A DNA stretch of 5,096 nt, from NCBI GenBank assembly GCA_018262385.1, contig JAGSPQ010000361.1:1-5096 (forward strand), written 5' to 3'. Shown piece after piece: positions 1 through 5,096 of the stretch. Position 1 is the first letter of the stretch, and every line of letters begins with the position of its first letter. The stretch comes from Myxococcaceae bacterium. Its GTDB lineage: Bacteria; Myxococcota; Myxococcia; Myxococcales; Myxococcaceae. The position numbers and the translations under genes are program-made. Below the pieces are notes generated by a model that saw only the letters and a list, made by a program, of their open reading frames with translations, ran no database searches and had not been told where the DNA came from.

Positions 1-13
1 ATCTCAACCCCGA

Positions 14-28
14 CCCCGAAGTACGGGG
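14..28 (-). terminator. Weak hairpin downstream of small membrane gene
   Basis: CCCCG and CGGGG form a perfect 5-bp stem around a 5-nt loop, starting 17 nt after the stop of the small minus-strand gene. There is no U-tract on the minus strand, only TCGGGGTTGAGAT, so an intrinsic terminator is possible but unproven. Confidence 0.2.
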
Positions 29-45
29 CGGCTGGCGCGCTGTGG

Positions 46-219
46 CTAAGGCAGCGGGTCTTTCTGACGGGTGGCCTTCACCGCCATCAAGATCCCCAGA
101 CCGAGCGCGATCAGCGCGCCGACCACGATCCAGGGAATCGGCGCGTGGAGGATGGCGGCTGCGTAGATGAGCCCGCCGATGACCAGGAGGATTCCACCCA
201 CATAGATTCCGAAGGACAT
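46..219 (-). CDS. Small two-helix membrane protein, function unknown
   Basis: This encodes 57 residues, ATG at 217-219 and stop TAG at 46-48. Residues about 5-24 form a first hydrophobic, glycine-rich helix. A short turn follows (HAPIP, about 25-29), then a second helix at about 30-47 and a polar basic tail (KATRQKDPLP). The layout predicts a helical hairpin in the inner membrane with both ends on the same side. It resembles short conserved hypothetical proteins of Proteobacteria that I recall, but no function can be assigned. No clear Shine-Dalgarno sequence precedes the ATG. An in-frame ATG at 262-264 would add 15 polar residues before the first helix and is less plausible; the frame also stays open through the desaturase as a GC-bias artefact. 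It lies 116 nt downstream of the desaturase on the same strand, so co-transcription is possible but not shown. Confidence 0.62.
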   Translation of the reverse strand: MSFGIYVGGILLVIGGLIYAAAILHAPIPWIVVGALIALGLGILMAVKATRQKDPLP

Positions 220-335
220 GAGCGGAGCGGTGCACGAATGGGTCCAGCGGCAAGCGGGCCGCATCGCTCGAAAGCCGAGCGGGCCGGTGAGGCGGGATGG
301 CGCGCCCCACGCAGCCCCGCCCCGCGGCGCTTGCG

Positions 336-1397
336 TCAGTGACGCGCCGCCGCGAGCCGAGCCGCCGCCTCGGCTTGCAGGTACGGCTGGTGGTGCTTCT
401 CGAGGAAGCGATCCTTGAAGTCGCGATGCGACGACACCCCACCGAGCAGCTTCACCAGCCGAATCAGCCACCAGGCGGTGTCGAGCTGCCACCAGAGAAA
501 GCCCGAGCGGGCTCCGGTCGGGTAGAGGTGATGGTTGTTGTGCCACTCGCCCGAGACGGTTCCGGCGAACAGCTGGTTGATCGACTGGTCCCCGCGGTGG
601 AAGTCGACGCCGGGACGACGCTTGTCTTTGCCGGCTCCGTGCGCGTCGTAGTTGAAGTCCCGGATTCCGATCGCCCAGATCGCCGACATCCCGAAGATCG
701 CGCACGCCAGGCCATGTCCCCCGATCAGGAAGAAGGCGGCGTACCAGAAGCCCCAGTTGAGGGCCCAGTGCAGGGCGGTCCACCCGGGGTGGCAGATCGA
801 GCCCCAGCGCAGGTACTGCGGATGGCTGTTGATCCGGACGCCGGTGTGGCTGACCAGCGCGGCGGCGCGGGCGTAGTCCACCGGCGACAGATCCAGCGCG
901 AGGCCCTGGTGGAGCTCGGCGGCGAGCAGGCAGTAGAGCCGGCCGCCGCGGACGTTGTAGGGGTCGCCGATCTGCTCGGAGAACGCGTGGTGGACGTGGT
1001 GGGAGACGATGTAGACCTCTTCGGGCACCAGGCGCAGCGTGAGGTTGCGAATCACGAAGCGGTAGATCGGATGGCTGAACGTGAACGCGCGGTGGGTGCC
1101 GTACCGGTGGAGCCAGACGATGTTCACCGTGCCGAGCCCGACCATCGCGTAGAGGAAGCCGATCAGCGCCAGCTTCCACGAGAAGAACTGGGTGAGAAAA
1201 ACGATCGCAAACGGCGCGAGCGCCAGCGTCCAGACCCACCCGGTGACGGCGAGCCAGTTCTTTCGCGAGCGGAAGAGGTTCATCCGCGAGCGCCAGTGCG
1301 ACATCAGCTCGCCGACGGACGGGGCGTAGAACTTGCCGTCGCGCGACCACCCGTAGGGCGGAACGGCGAGAACACGCTGGAGGAAGGGGTCGGTCAC
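336..1397 (-). CDS. Membrane fatty acid desaturase (acyl-CoA/stearoyl desaturase type)
   Basis: This 353-residue protein belongs to the membrane di-iron fatty acid desaturases, which use O2 and electrons from a redox partner to insert a cis double bond into an acyl chain. All three histidine boxes are present: HRYGTH at 97-102, HHVHH at 133-137 and HNNHH at 286-290. NYDAH at 249-253 matches the Asn-x-x-x-His pair that supplies further metal ligands in stearoyl-CoA desaturase (NSAAH there). SEQIGDPYNVRGG after box 2 also matches that family. Hydrophobic segments at about 50-70, 74-95, 212-231 and 232-247 fit the usual four-helix topology with the boxes on the cytoplasmic side. There is no fused cytochrome b5 or ferredoxin domain, so an external electron donor is needed. 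The start is GTG at 1395-1397; an in-frame TAG at 1407-1409 excludes anything much further upstream. The next Met is residue 32, which would remove part of the N-terminus. Regiospecificity cannot be read from sequence. Confidence 0.93.
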   Translation of the reverse strand: MTDPFLQRVLAVPPYGWSRDGKFYAPSVGELMSHWRSRMNLFRSRKNWLAVTGWVWTLALAPFAIVFLTQFFSWKLALIGFLYAMVGLGTVNIVWLHRYGTHRAFTFSHPIYRFVIRNLTLRLVPEEVYIVSHHVHHAFSEQIGDPYNVRGGRLYCLLAAELHQGLALDLSPVDYARAAALVSHTGVRINSHPQYLRWGSICHPGWTALHWALNWGFWYAAFFLIGGHGLACAIFGMSAIWAIGIRDFNYDAHGAGKDKRRPGVDFHRGDQSINQLFAGTVSGEWHNNHHLYPTGARSGFLWWQLDTAWWLIRLVKLLGGVSSHRDFKDRFLEKHHQPYLQAEAAARLAAARH

Positions 1398-1496
1398 CCC
1401 CGAGGCCTATCAAGTCGCGGGCGCGCGCGCTCGTGCTCGTGCGCGCGATCACCCGCGCCGACCCGCTGAAGGCGATTCTCACCTAACCTGCGGTGG
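1398..1496. promoter_or_regulatory. Divergent intergenic region with imperfect inverted repeat
   Basis: These 99 nt separate two divergently transcribed genes and must hold at least one promoter for each. No convincing -35/-10 pair or strong Shine-Dalgarno sequence is visible for either gene. The centre holds an imperfect inverted repeat at 1417-1456: GCGGG plus CG alternation on the left, and CG alternation plus CCCGC on the right. The spacer is TCGTGCTCGT, and a few extra bases (ATCA) are unpaired in the right arm. The two alternating CG runs (1421-1430 and 1438-1447) could pair as a hairpin or form Z-DNA under supercoiling. Whether it is an operator is unknown. Confidence 0.35.
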
Positions 1497-2723
1497 ATGG
1501 AATCCGGCGCGCTGTTGAAGGAGCTACAGGACGAGACGCTCCCGCGGTTGCCGCCGGCGCGCGCGGCGCTCGAGAAGGCGCGCACCTCGCAGCTGCCGCA
1601 GGACGTGGCGCCGGTGCGCGAGTTGCTGCACCAGGTGGCCGGCAGCGCGGCCCCGCTCGGGCTGCCCCAGCTGTCGCGGCTGGCCCGCTTCGGCGAAGAG
1701 CTGGCGGTGCTGGTCCTCAACGGCGACGCGAAGACCAGCGACGGCAGCCTCACCCTGCTGGGCCGGGTGCTCGACGCGGTCGAGGCCGAGCTCACCTCGT
1801 CCGGGCTGCCGGCCGATGGCGCCCCCAGCGAGGCGACGTCCCTGGTGGCGGTCAGCCCGGTGGCCCCGGAAGGGCCCCGGCCGGCCCCCGCCCGGCCCGA
1901 GCGCCCCCAGGTGTTGATGGTCGACGGCGACCCGGTGAGCGTGAAGCTGTTCACCCGGGTGCTGGTCGACCAGGGCTTCGAGCTGAGGGCGATGAAGGCG
2001 GCCGACGCGATCGCCCCGATTGAAGAGGGCGTGGCCGACGTGCTGCTGCTCGACCTCTCGGGCGGGGTGACCGACGCGTCGCGGGCGATGGTGGCGATGG
2101 CGAAGGTCCGGCGGATGCCGGTGGTCGCGATGAGCAAGCTGGCCCGGGAGCACGAGTCGGTGGCCGCGATCGCCCGCGAGGTGGACGAGTATCTGACCAA
2201 GCCGGTCGCGCCCGAGGCGATGGTGGCGAAGGTGCGGGCCCACGCCGAGCGCCGCCGCGCCGTCCGCGCCGCGCGGTCGAGGGCGCCGACTTCGCTCACC
2301 CCGGCGCTCAAGCCCCCGCCGCCGCCGGCCGGCGGAGTGCGGGTGCTGGTGGTGGACGACAGCCGGGTGATTCGCGGGCTGGTGCGCGAGTTCCTCGCCG
2401 AGTCGATGGTGGAGGTGGTCGAGGCCGAAGACGGCAAGGCCGCGCTGCGCCTGCTCGAGGAGCTCGATCGCCCGCCGGCCGCCGCGGTGGTCGACATGCA
2501 GATGCCCGAGCTCGACGGGCTGGGGCTGACCCGCGCGATGCGCCGGCAGGACCTGCTGCGCGGATTGCCGATCGTGCTGCTCAGCGCCCAGGACGACCCC
2601 GAGTCGCAGCAGGCGGCGCTCGAGGCCGGCGCCAACGCCTACCTGGTCAAAGAGAAGTTCGACGCTCCCGAGCTGCGCCGCGCGCTGCGCAAAGCGGGGA
2701 TGGAGCTGGGCGAGCCGGTCTAG
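1497..2723 (+). CDS. Hpt-REC-REC hybrid response regulator without output domain
   Basis: This is a 408-residue soluble phosphorelay protein. Residues about 1-102 form a helical Hpt domain with phospho-acceptor His45 in HQVAGSAAPLG. REC1 spans about 137-250: Asp143, Asp186 (phospho-acceptor position), Ser213 and Lys235 are present, but the second residue of the usual Asp-Asp pair is Gly144. The acceptor is followed by LSGG instead of the usual x-x-M-P, so REC1 may phosphorylate poorly. A proline-rich linker (about 266-280) leads to REC2 at 281-402, which looks intact: Asp287, Asp288, Asp333 in DMQMPELDG, Ser363 and Lys385. No DNA-binding, GGDEF or kinase domain is present, so it probably passes or buffers phosphate among partner proteins. 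The ATG at 1497 is chosen because an in-frame TGA at 1467-1469 limits upstream starts; the only GG-rich sequence (GGTGG) abuts the ATG too closely for an ordinary ribosome site. The last 77 nt overlap the convergent GH44-like frame. No neighbouring kinase indicates its partner. Confidence 0.9.
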   Translation: MESGALLKELQDETLPRLPPARAALEKARTSQLPQDVAPVRELLHQVAGSAAPLGLPQLSRLARFGEELAVLVLNGDAKTSDGSLTLLGRVLDAVEAELTSSGLPADGAPSEATSLVAVSPVAPEGPRPAPARPERPQVLMVDGDPVSVKLFTRVLVDQGFELRAMKAADAIAPIEEGVADVLLLDLSGGVTDASRAMVAMAKVRRMPVVAMSKLAREHESVAAIAREVDEYLTKPVAPEAMVAKVRAHAERRRAVRAARSRAPTSLTPALKPPPPPAGGVRVLVVDDSRVIRGLVREFLAESMVEVVEAEDGKAALRLLEELDRPPAAAVVDMQMPELDGLGLTRAMRRQDLLRGLPIVLLSAQDDPESQQAALEAGANAYLVKEKFDAPELRRALRKAGMELGEPV

Positions 2724-5096
2724 CCGGCCGGCGCTGGAGACCCAGACCCAGCAACGCGAGCAGGCCCAGCGAGACGCCGCCGACGGACGAGCACCCCGCC
2801 GTCTGTGGGCTGACGACGCTGGGCGCCGCGAGCGCGGGTGGGTCGACCTGCACCGCGGGTCGAATCGGAAGAATTCCTCCTACCGGATTGAACTCCACCA
2901 GCAGCGCGCTGGTCGGCATCAGCGAGCGTGGGATCACCGCGTCCCAGGTCGTGCCGGTGCCCGCCGGAGAAATCTGCCCGGCGGCATTGAGCGCGAACGC
3001 GCGCCAGGCGCCCTGCTGCCCGATTCCCTTGAAGCCGAGCTCGACCGCGGCGGCCACCTCGAGGCTCTTGTTCACCAGCACGACGGTGACGCGGGCCGAG
3101 TCGTCGAAGGAAGCGAAGGCAGACACCGCCGAGTCCGAGGAGTGCGCGGCGATCGACGTGGTGCCGAAGCGACCGCCGGCCCCGTCGTAGTTTCCGTACA
3201 GCCGATCGGCGGCCTGCTCGAGCAGCACGAGCGGATCCCCGCTCGGAGTCGAGGTGACGCCGTCGCGTCCGAAGATGCCGAAGAGCATCGTCTTCGCGAG
3301 CTGGCCGTTGGCGACGCCGACCGCCCAGTGCTCGGCGCTCGCCTGCTGCTCCGCGTCGTTCCCCAGGCTGGCGTAGACCCCGGGAGCGATCGGCCGGCGA
3401 TCCTGGCTGGCGTCGACCGTCACCGTCACCGGCGCGGCGAAGGCGTTCGCGCCCAGCAGGCACAGGGCCCACGCGGCGTTGCGGCGGCGCAGCAGCATTC
3501 CCACCAGCGCCACCAGCCCGAAGGCTCCCCCGGTCGCGCTGCAGCCCTTCGGCGTGGCGGTCGGCGCCGGGGTGCTGCCCGCATCGGCCACCGGCTCGCT
3601 GCCGGCGTCGGGTGCCGGGGCGAGGAGGCCTCCCTCCGGGATGAACTCGATCAGCACCGCCGTGGACGGCGGCACCACGTGGGTCAGCTTCCCGCCGGTG
3701 ACGGTTCCGCTGCCCGCGGCCGCCAGGCGGCCACCGGCGCCGAACTGGAAGGCGCGCCAGGTTCCGCTCGGACCCATGCCGGCGAACCCCAGCGTCACCG
3801 AGTCGGCCGCCGCAGGATCCTTGTTCACCAGCACCACCGTGACGTGGGCCGCGCCATCGAACGCCGCGAAGGACGACAGCATCGGGTTGGCCGACGCCGC
3901 GCGGATCGAGGTGTTGCCAAAGCGGGCGCCGGCCCCGTCGTAGTTGCGGAAGAGCTTGAACGCGTCTTCGCCGATCGACCCGTTCGCCGGGGGATCCTGG
4001 AGGGTGGCGAGGTCGACGCCTTCCCGCCCGAAGATTCCGAGCACGTCGGCCTGGGCCAGCGCCCCGTTGGGGGTGTCGATCGCGCCCCACGCGTAGCTCG
4101 AGATCGACAGCCGGGTTCCCGGGTAGGACCCGGTGATCCACTGCTGCATCCGCGGAAGGACGTTGAGCACTCCGCCGTTGCAGCACGACTCCCAGCTCTC
4201 GACCGCGTAGCTGGGATCCCAGAGGATGCGGGTCGAGCGAAGCCGCAGCGCGCTCGTCGCGGGCGAGACGTCGCCCGAGGTGACTCCCGCCGACTGCGGG
4301 TACACGTGGATGTCGAGGTAGTCGAGGATGCGGCGGCCGTTGGCGAGCTCGTACGCGCGCGCCTGGCTCAAGTAGTACGGGAGAAAGTCGATGCCGGTCT
4401 TCGCGCGATCGCCTGCGGCGCTGTCGAAGTACTCGAGCCAACCCCAGGCGCCGGGCCCCAGGGTGAGCGCGGAGGGGTCGGCATCCTTGACCGCCTTGCC
4501 GTAGAGCTCGAGGCCCGCCTTGAGCTCGGCGTAGCTGGAGCGCTCCGGGTGCACGTCGCGGTGCGTCTCGTGCCAGAGCGCCGGCTGGTTGCTCAGGCTG
4601 TAGAAACGCACTCCGCCGTTGGCGGCGGTTCCGAACCGGGCGACGAGGTGGGCCACCCATTCCTGGCTCCACGCGGGGCCGGCGGCGATCGAGGTGTCGA
4701 GGGGGTCGTTGCCAGTGACCATCGCGCCCGTCGGCAGCACCCCGTCGGCGCAGTCGGGCGAGTCCGGGTCGATCACTTTCTGGACCCCGTACTTCGCCAC
4801 GCTGAAGCCGCAGGTGCCCGCGGCCGCGTTGACGAAGCCGAGCGTCGGCAGGTCGATGATGGCGCGGGCGGCCCCGGCGCGGGTCTGCTCCACGAAGCGG
4901 TCGGCCGAGTTGTCGGTGCCGGCGTCGACGCCGACTCCGTGGAAGAACCGCCCGTCTCCGCCGGTGTTGGTGGTCGAGGTCTTCCAGTTGTAGCGGCTCC
5001 AGCTGTTGCCTCCGTGCCGCCTCACTGTCACGCCCAGCCGTGGCAGTTGTGCGTCGTCGCCGAAGACCAGCCCGTAGATGTCCGGGGAAATCGGGC
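2647..5096 (-). CDS. Fused tandem GH44-like surface protein, catalytic residues lost (5' partial)
   Basis: This is one open frame, cut by the right edge of the window: 21 further codons are readable before the GTG at 5029-5031, taken here as residue 1, and they match a GH44 N-terminus (PISPDIYG, then RLGVTVRRHGGNSWSRYNW running into residue 1 onward). GH44 enzymes are secreted endoglucanases/xyloglucanases with a barrel plus beta-sandwich. Module A (to about 517) contains the barrel with GGNSWSRYNW, GNDPLDTS, ALWHETHRDVHP, TLGPGAWGW, DIHVYPQ and LGIFGREGVDLAT, then the sandwich (about 357-468), a Pro/Ala/Asp linker and a MYXO-CTERM (496-517). The acid/base Glu position is Gln149 (SNQP for DNEP) and the nucleophile position is Ser312 (SYAWG for EYNWG), so hydrolysis by the known retaining mechanism is not expected. 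Without a stop, module B follows (512-794): signal peptide, short N-terminal strand, barrel deletion, sandwich (608-719) and a second MYXO-CTERM (746-768). A 25-residue tail then reads antisense to the response regulator. Family assignment is from recalled motifs and is strong; a binding role is inference. Confidence 0.85.
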   Translation of the reverse strand, partial: PISPDIYGLVFGDDAQLPRLGVTVRRHGGNSWSRYNWKTSTTNTGGDGRFFHGVGVDAGTDNSADRFVEQTRAGAARAIIDLPTLGFVNAAAGTCGFSVAKYGVQKVIDPDSPDCADGVLPTGAMVTGNDPLDTSIAAGPAWSQEWVAHLVARFGTAANGGVRFYSLSNQPALWHETHRDVHPERSSYAELKAGLELYGKAVKDADPSALTLGPGAWGWLEYFDSAAGDRAKTGIDFLPYYLSQARAYELANGRRILDYLDIHVYPQSAGVTSGDVSPATSALRLRSTRILWDPSYAVESWESCCNGGVLNVLPRMQQWITGSYPGTRLSISSYAWGAIDTPNGALAQADVLGIFGREGVDLATLQDPPANGSIGEDAFKLFRNYDGAGARFGNTSIRAASANPMLSSFAAFDGAAHVTVVLVNKDPAAADSVTLGFAGMGPSGTWRAFQFGAGGRLAAAGSGTVTGGKLTHVVPPSTAVLIEFIPEGGLLAPAPDAGSEPVADAGSTPAPTATPKGCSATGGAFGLVALVGMLLRRRNAAWALCLLGANAFAAPVTVTVDASQDRRPIAPGVYASLGNDAEQQASAEHWAVGVANGQLAKTMLFGIFGRDGVTSTPSGDPLVLLEQAADRLYGNYDGAGGRFGTTSIAAHSSDSAVSAFASFDDSARVTVVLVNKSLEVAAAVELGFKGIGQQGAWRAFALNAAGQISPAGTGTTWDAVIPRSLMPTSALLVEFNPVGGILPIRPAVQVDPPALAAPSVVSPQTAGCSSVGGVSLGLLALLGLGLQRRPARPARPAPSPLCAARGAARERRTSL
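2728..2796 (-). other. MYXO-CTERM sorting signal of module B
   Basis: Residues 746-768 read Gly-Cys-Ser-Ser (C747), then VGGVSLGLLALLGLGL and Gln-Arg-Arg, the standard pattern for surface sorting in myxobacteria. The preceding linker is Pro/Ala/Val-rich. The arginines are followed by about 26 more residues where such proteins normally stop; the tail begins almost exactly where the convergent response regulator gene ends. Confidence 0.83.
2875..3210 (-). repeat. Module B beta-sandwich unit (diverged duplicate 2)
   Basis: Residues about 608-719, the partner of the unit in module A. Homology continues upstream: NGQLAKTMLFGIFGRDGV at 575-592 (about 3255-3309) matches NGALAQADVLGIFGREGV at 322-339 of module A (about 4015-4068). 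The signal-peptide-proximal RRPIAPGVYASLGNDAEQ (545-562) matches module A's N-terminal PISPDIYGLVFGDDAQ. Everything between these two stretches is missing in module B. Confidence 0.83.
3436..3498 (-). other. Internal signal peptide and possible start of module B
   Basis: An in-frame ATG at 3496-3498 (M512) begins a textbook 21-residue signal peptide: basic n-region with RRR at 515-517, hydrophobic core (AAWALCLLGA) and an Ala-Phe-Ala signal peptidase I site before A533. The mature part begins APVTVTVDASQDRRPI, as a GH44 protein begins. This implies module B was once a separate gene (it would encode 283 residues, 2647-3498) and may still be translated from this ATG. The upstream GGTGGGA sits very close to the ATG and is a poor ribosome site. 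The first six residues are shared with the end of module A's MYXO-CTERM. Confidence 0.6.
3481..3546 (-). other. Internal MYXO-CTERM sorting signal of module A
   Basis: Residues 496-517 carry Gly-Cys-Ser (C497), a Gly/Ala/Leu/Val hydrophobic stretch (about 501-514) and Arg-Arg-Arg (515-517), after a linker with the DAGS repeats common before this signal. In Myxococcota the signal normally ends the protein, exports it and anchors it at the cell surface by processing at the invariant Cys, attributed to the intramembrane protease myxosortase. Here no stop follows the arginines and the frame continues for 277 residues. Confidence 0.85.
3628..3960 (-). repeat. Module A beta-sandwich unit (diverged duplicate 1)
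   Basis: Residues about 357-468, including NYDGAG, VTVVLVNK, WRAF and a final EF-x-P-x-GG, align without gaps to residues 608-719 of module B. By hand, about half of the 112 positions are identical. At DNA level the copies share short exact blocks, for example GCCGGCCCCGTCGTAGTT on the plus strand. This is an old coding duplication of the GH44 C-terminal domain. Confidence 0.85.
4096..4098 (-). other. GH44 nucleophile position: Glu replaced by Ser (S312)
   Basis: The codon reads AGC within L-S-I-S-S-Y-A-W-G, just before the conserved NGALAQADVLGIFGREGV. Active family members have an E-Y-N-[WYF]-G motif here with Glu as nucleophile (Glu359 in CelJ, from memory). Both Glu to Ser and Asn to Ala (A314) require more than one base change, so a sequencing error is unlikely. 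Confidence 0.78.
4585..4587 (-). other. GH44 acid/base position: Glu replaced by Gln (Q149)
   Basis: The codon reads CAG within S-N-Q-P (S147 to P150), directly before ALWHETHRDVHP. Active GH44 enzymes carry D-N-E-P here, and the Glu is the general acid/base (Glu186 in Clostridium thermocellum CelJ, from memory). A GAG-to-CAG change is a single base, but the Asp-to-Ser change two residues before it (AGC at 4591-4593) needs two. Confidence 0.8.

Noticed and set aside
265..281. Hairpin CGCTCG-AAAGC-CGAGCG between desaturase and small gene
   Set aside because: A 6-bp stem with no U-tract in either direction; expected by chance in GC-rich DNA, so not called a terminator.
297..1469. 390-codon open frame on the plus strand opposite the desaturase
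   Set aside because: Arg/Glu/Pro/Val-rich product with no recognisable domain, opposite a desaturase whose histidine boxes are intact.
220..1482. Long upstream extension of the small membrane protein frame
   Set aside because: The frame stays open only because of codon bias; the extension is Arg/Pro/Leu-rich and overlaps the desaturase in another frame. Only the last 57 residues look like a protein.
1493..2023. Plus-strand frame starting GTG at 1493, 4 nt before the response regulator start
   Set aside because: It is a shadow in another frame with Arg/Gly/Ala-rich product and no motifs.
1394..2635. 413-codon open frame on the minus strand opposite the response regulator
   Set aside because: Low-complexity Ser/Arg/Ala composition with no motifs; it is the antisense shadow of a well-supported Hpt-REC-REC gene in GC-rich DNA.
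2720..2745. GCCGGCCGGC palindrome at the convergent gene junction as a bidirectional terminator
   Set aside because: The palindrome is short, lacks T-tracts on both sides and lies inside the GH44-like frame.
2720..4672. 650-codon minus-strand frame within the GH44-like gene
   Set aside because: Arg/Gly-rich out-of-frame shadow; all GH44 motifs lie in the other frame.
5029..5031. GTG as the true start of the GH44-like protein
   Set aside because: The frame is open to the window edge and the 21 upstream codons match the GH44 N-terminus, so this Val is internal.

Overview
The window looks like chromosomal DNA from a myxobacterium (phylum Myxococcota). It is GC-rich with strong third-position GC bias, so long shadow ORFs lie opposite every real gene. 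The reading frame on the right carries two copies of the MYXO-CTERM surface-sorting signal (a Gly-Cys-Ser motif, a hydrophobic stretch, then an arginine cluster), which is typical of this group. No tRNA, rRNA, CRISPR array, insertion sequence or phage gene was seen, and there is no gene-free stretch over 300 bases.

Layout, left to right. (1) 46-219, minus strand: a 57-residue protein with two membrane helices and no assigned function. (2) 336-1397, minus strand: an integral-membrane fatty acid desaturase with all three histidine boxes, lying 116 nt upstream of the small gene and possibly co-transcribed with it. (3) 1398-1496: a 99-nt divergent intergenic region with an imperfect GC-rich inverted repeat. 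(4) 1497-2723, plus strand: an Hpt-REC-REC signalling protein without an output domain; its first receiver is degenerate and its second looks intact. (5) 2647-5096, minus strand: a long reading frame of the glycoside hydrolase 44 (GH44) family, truncated at its 5' end by the window edge and overlapping the end of gene 4 by 77 nt.

The most unusual locus is gene 5. It is one uninterrupted frame holding two GH44-derived modules in tandem. Module A (upstream) keeps nearly the whole GH44 barrel and beta-sandwich, but both expected catalytic glutamates are replaced: the usual DNEP motif reads SNQP, and the usual EYNWG-type motif reads SYAWG. It ends in a MYXO-CTERM signal. No stop follows; the frame runs directly into what looks like a complete signal peptide for module B. 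Module B has a GH44 N-terminal strand and a C-terminal beta-sandwich but lacks roughly 320 residues of barrel, and ends in its own MYXO-CTERM. The arrangement suggests duplication followed by loss of catalysis, by point substitution in A and by excision of the barrel in B. The product would be one or two surface-anchored, non-catalytic proteins, possibly made as a single precursor.

There is no evidence that the desaturase, signalling and GH44-like genes act in one pathway; the divergent and convergent orientations argue for separate transcription units.
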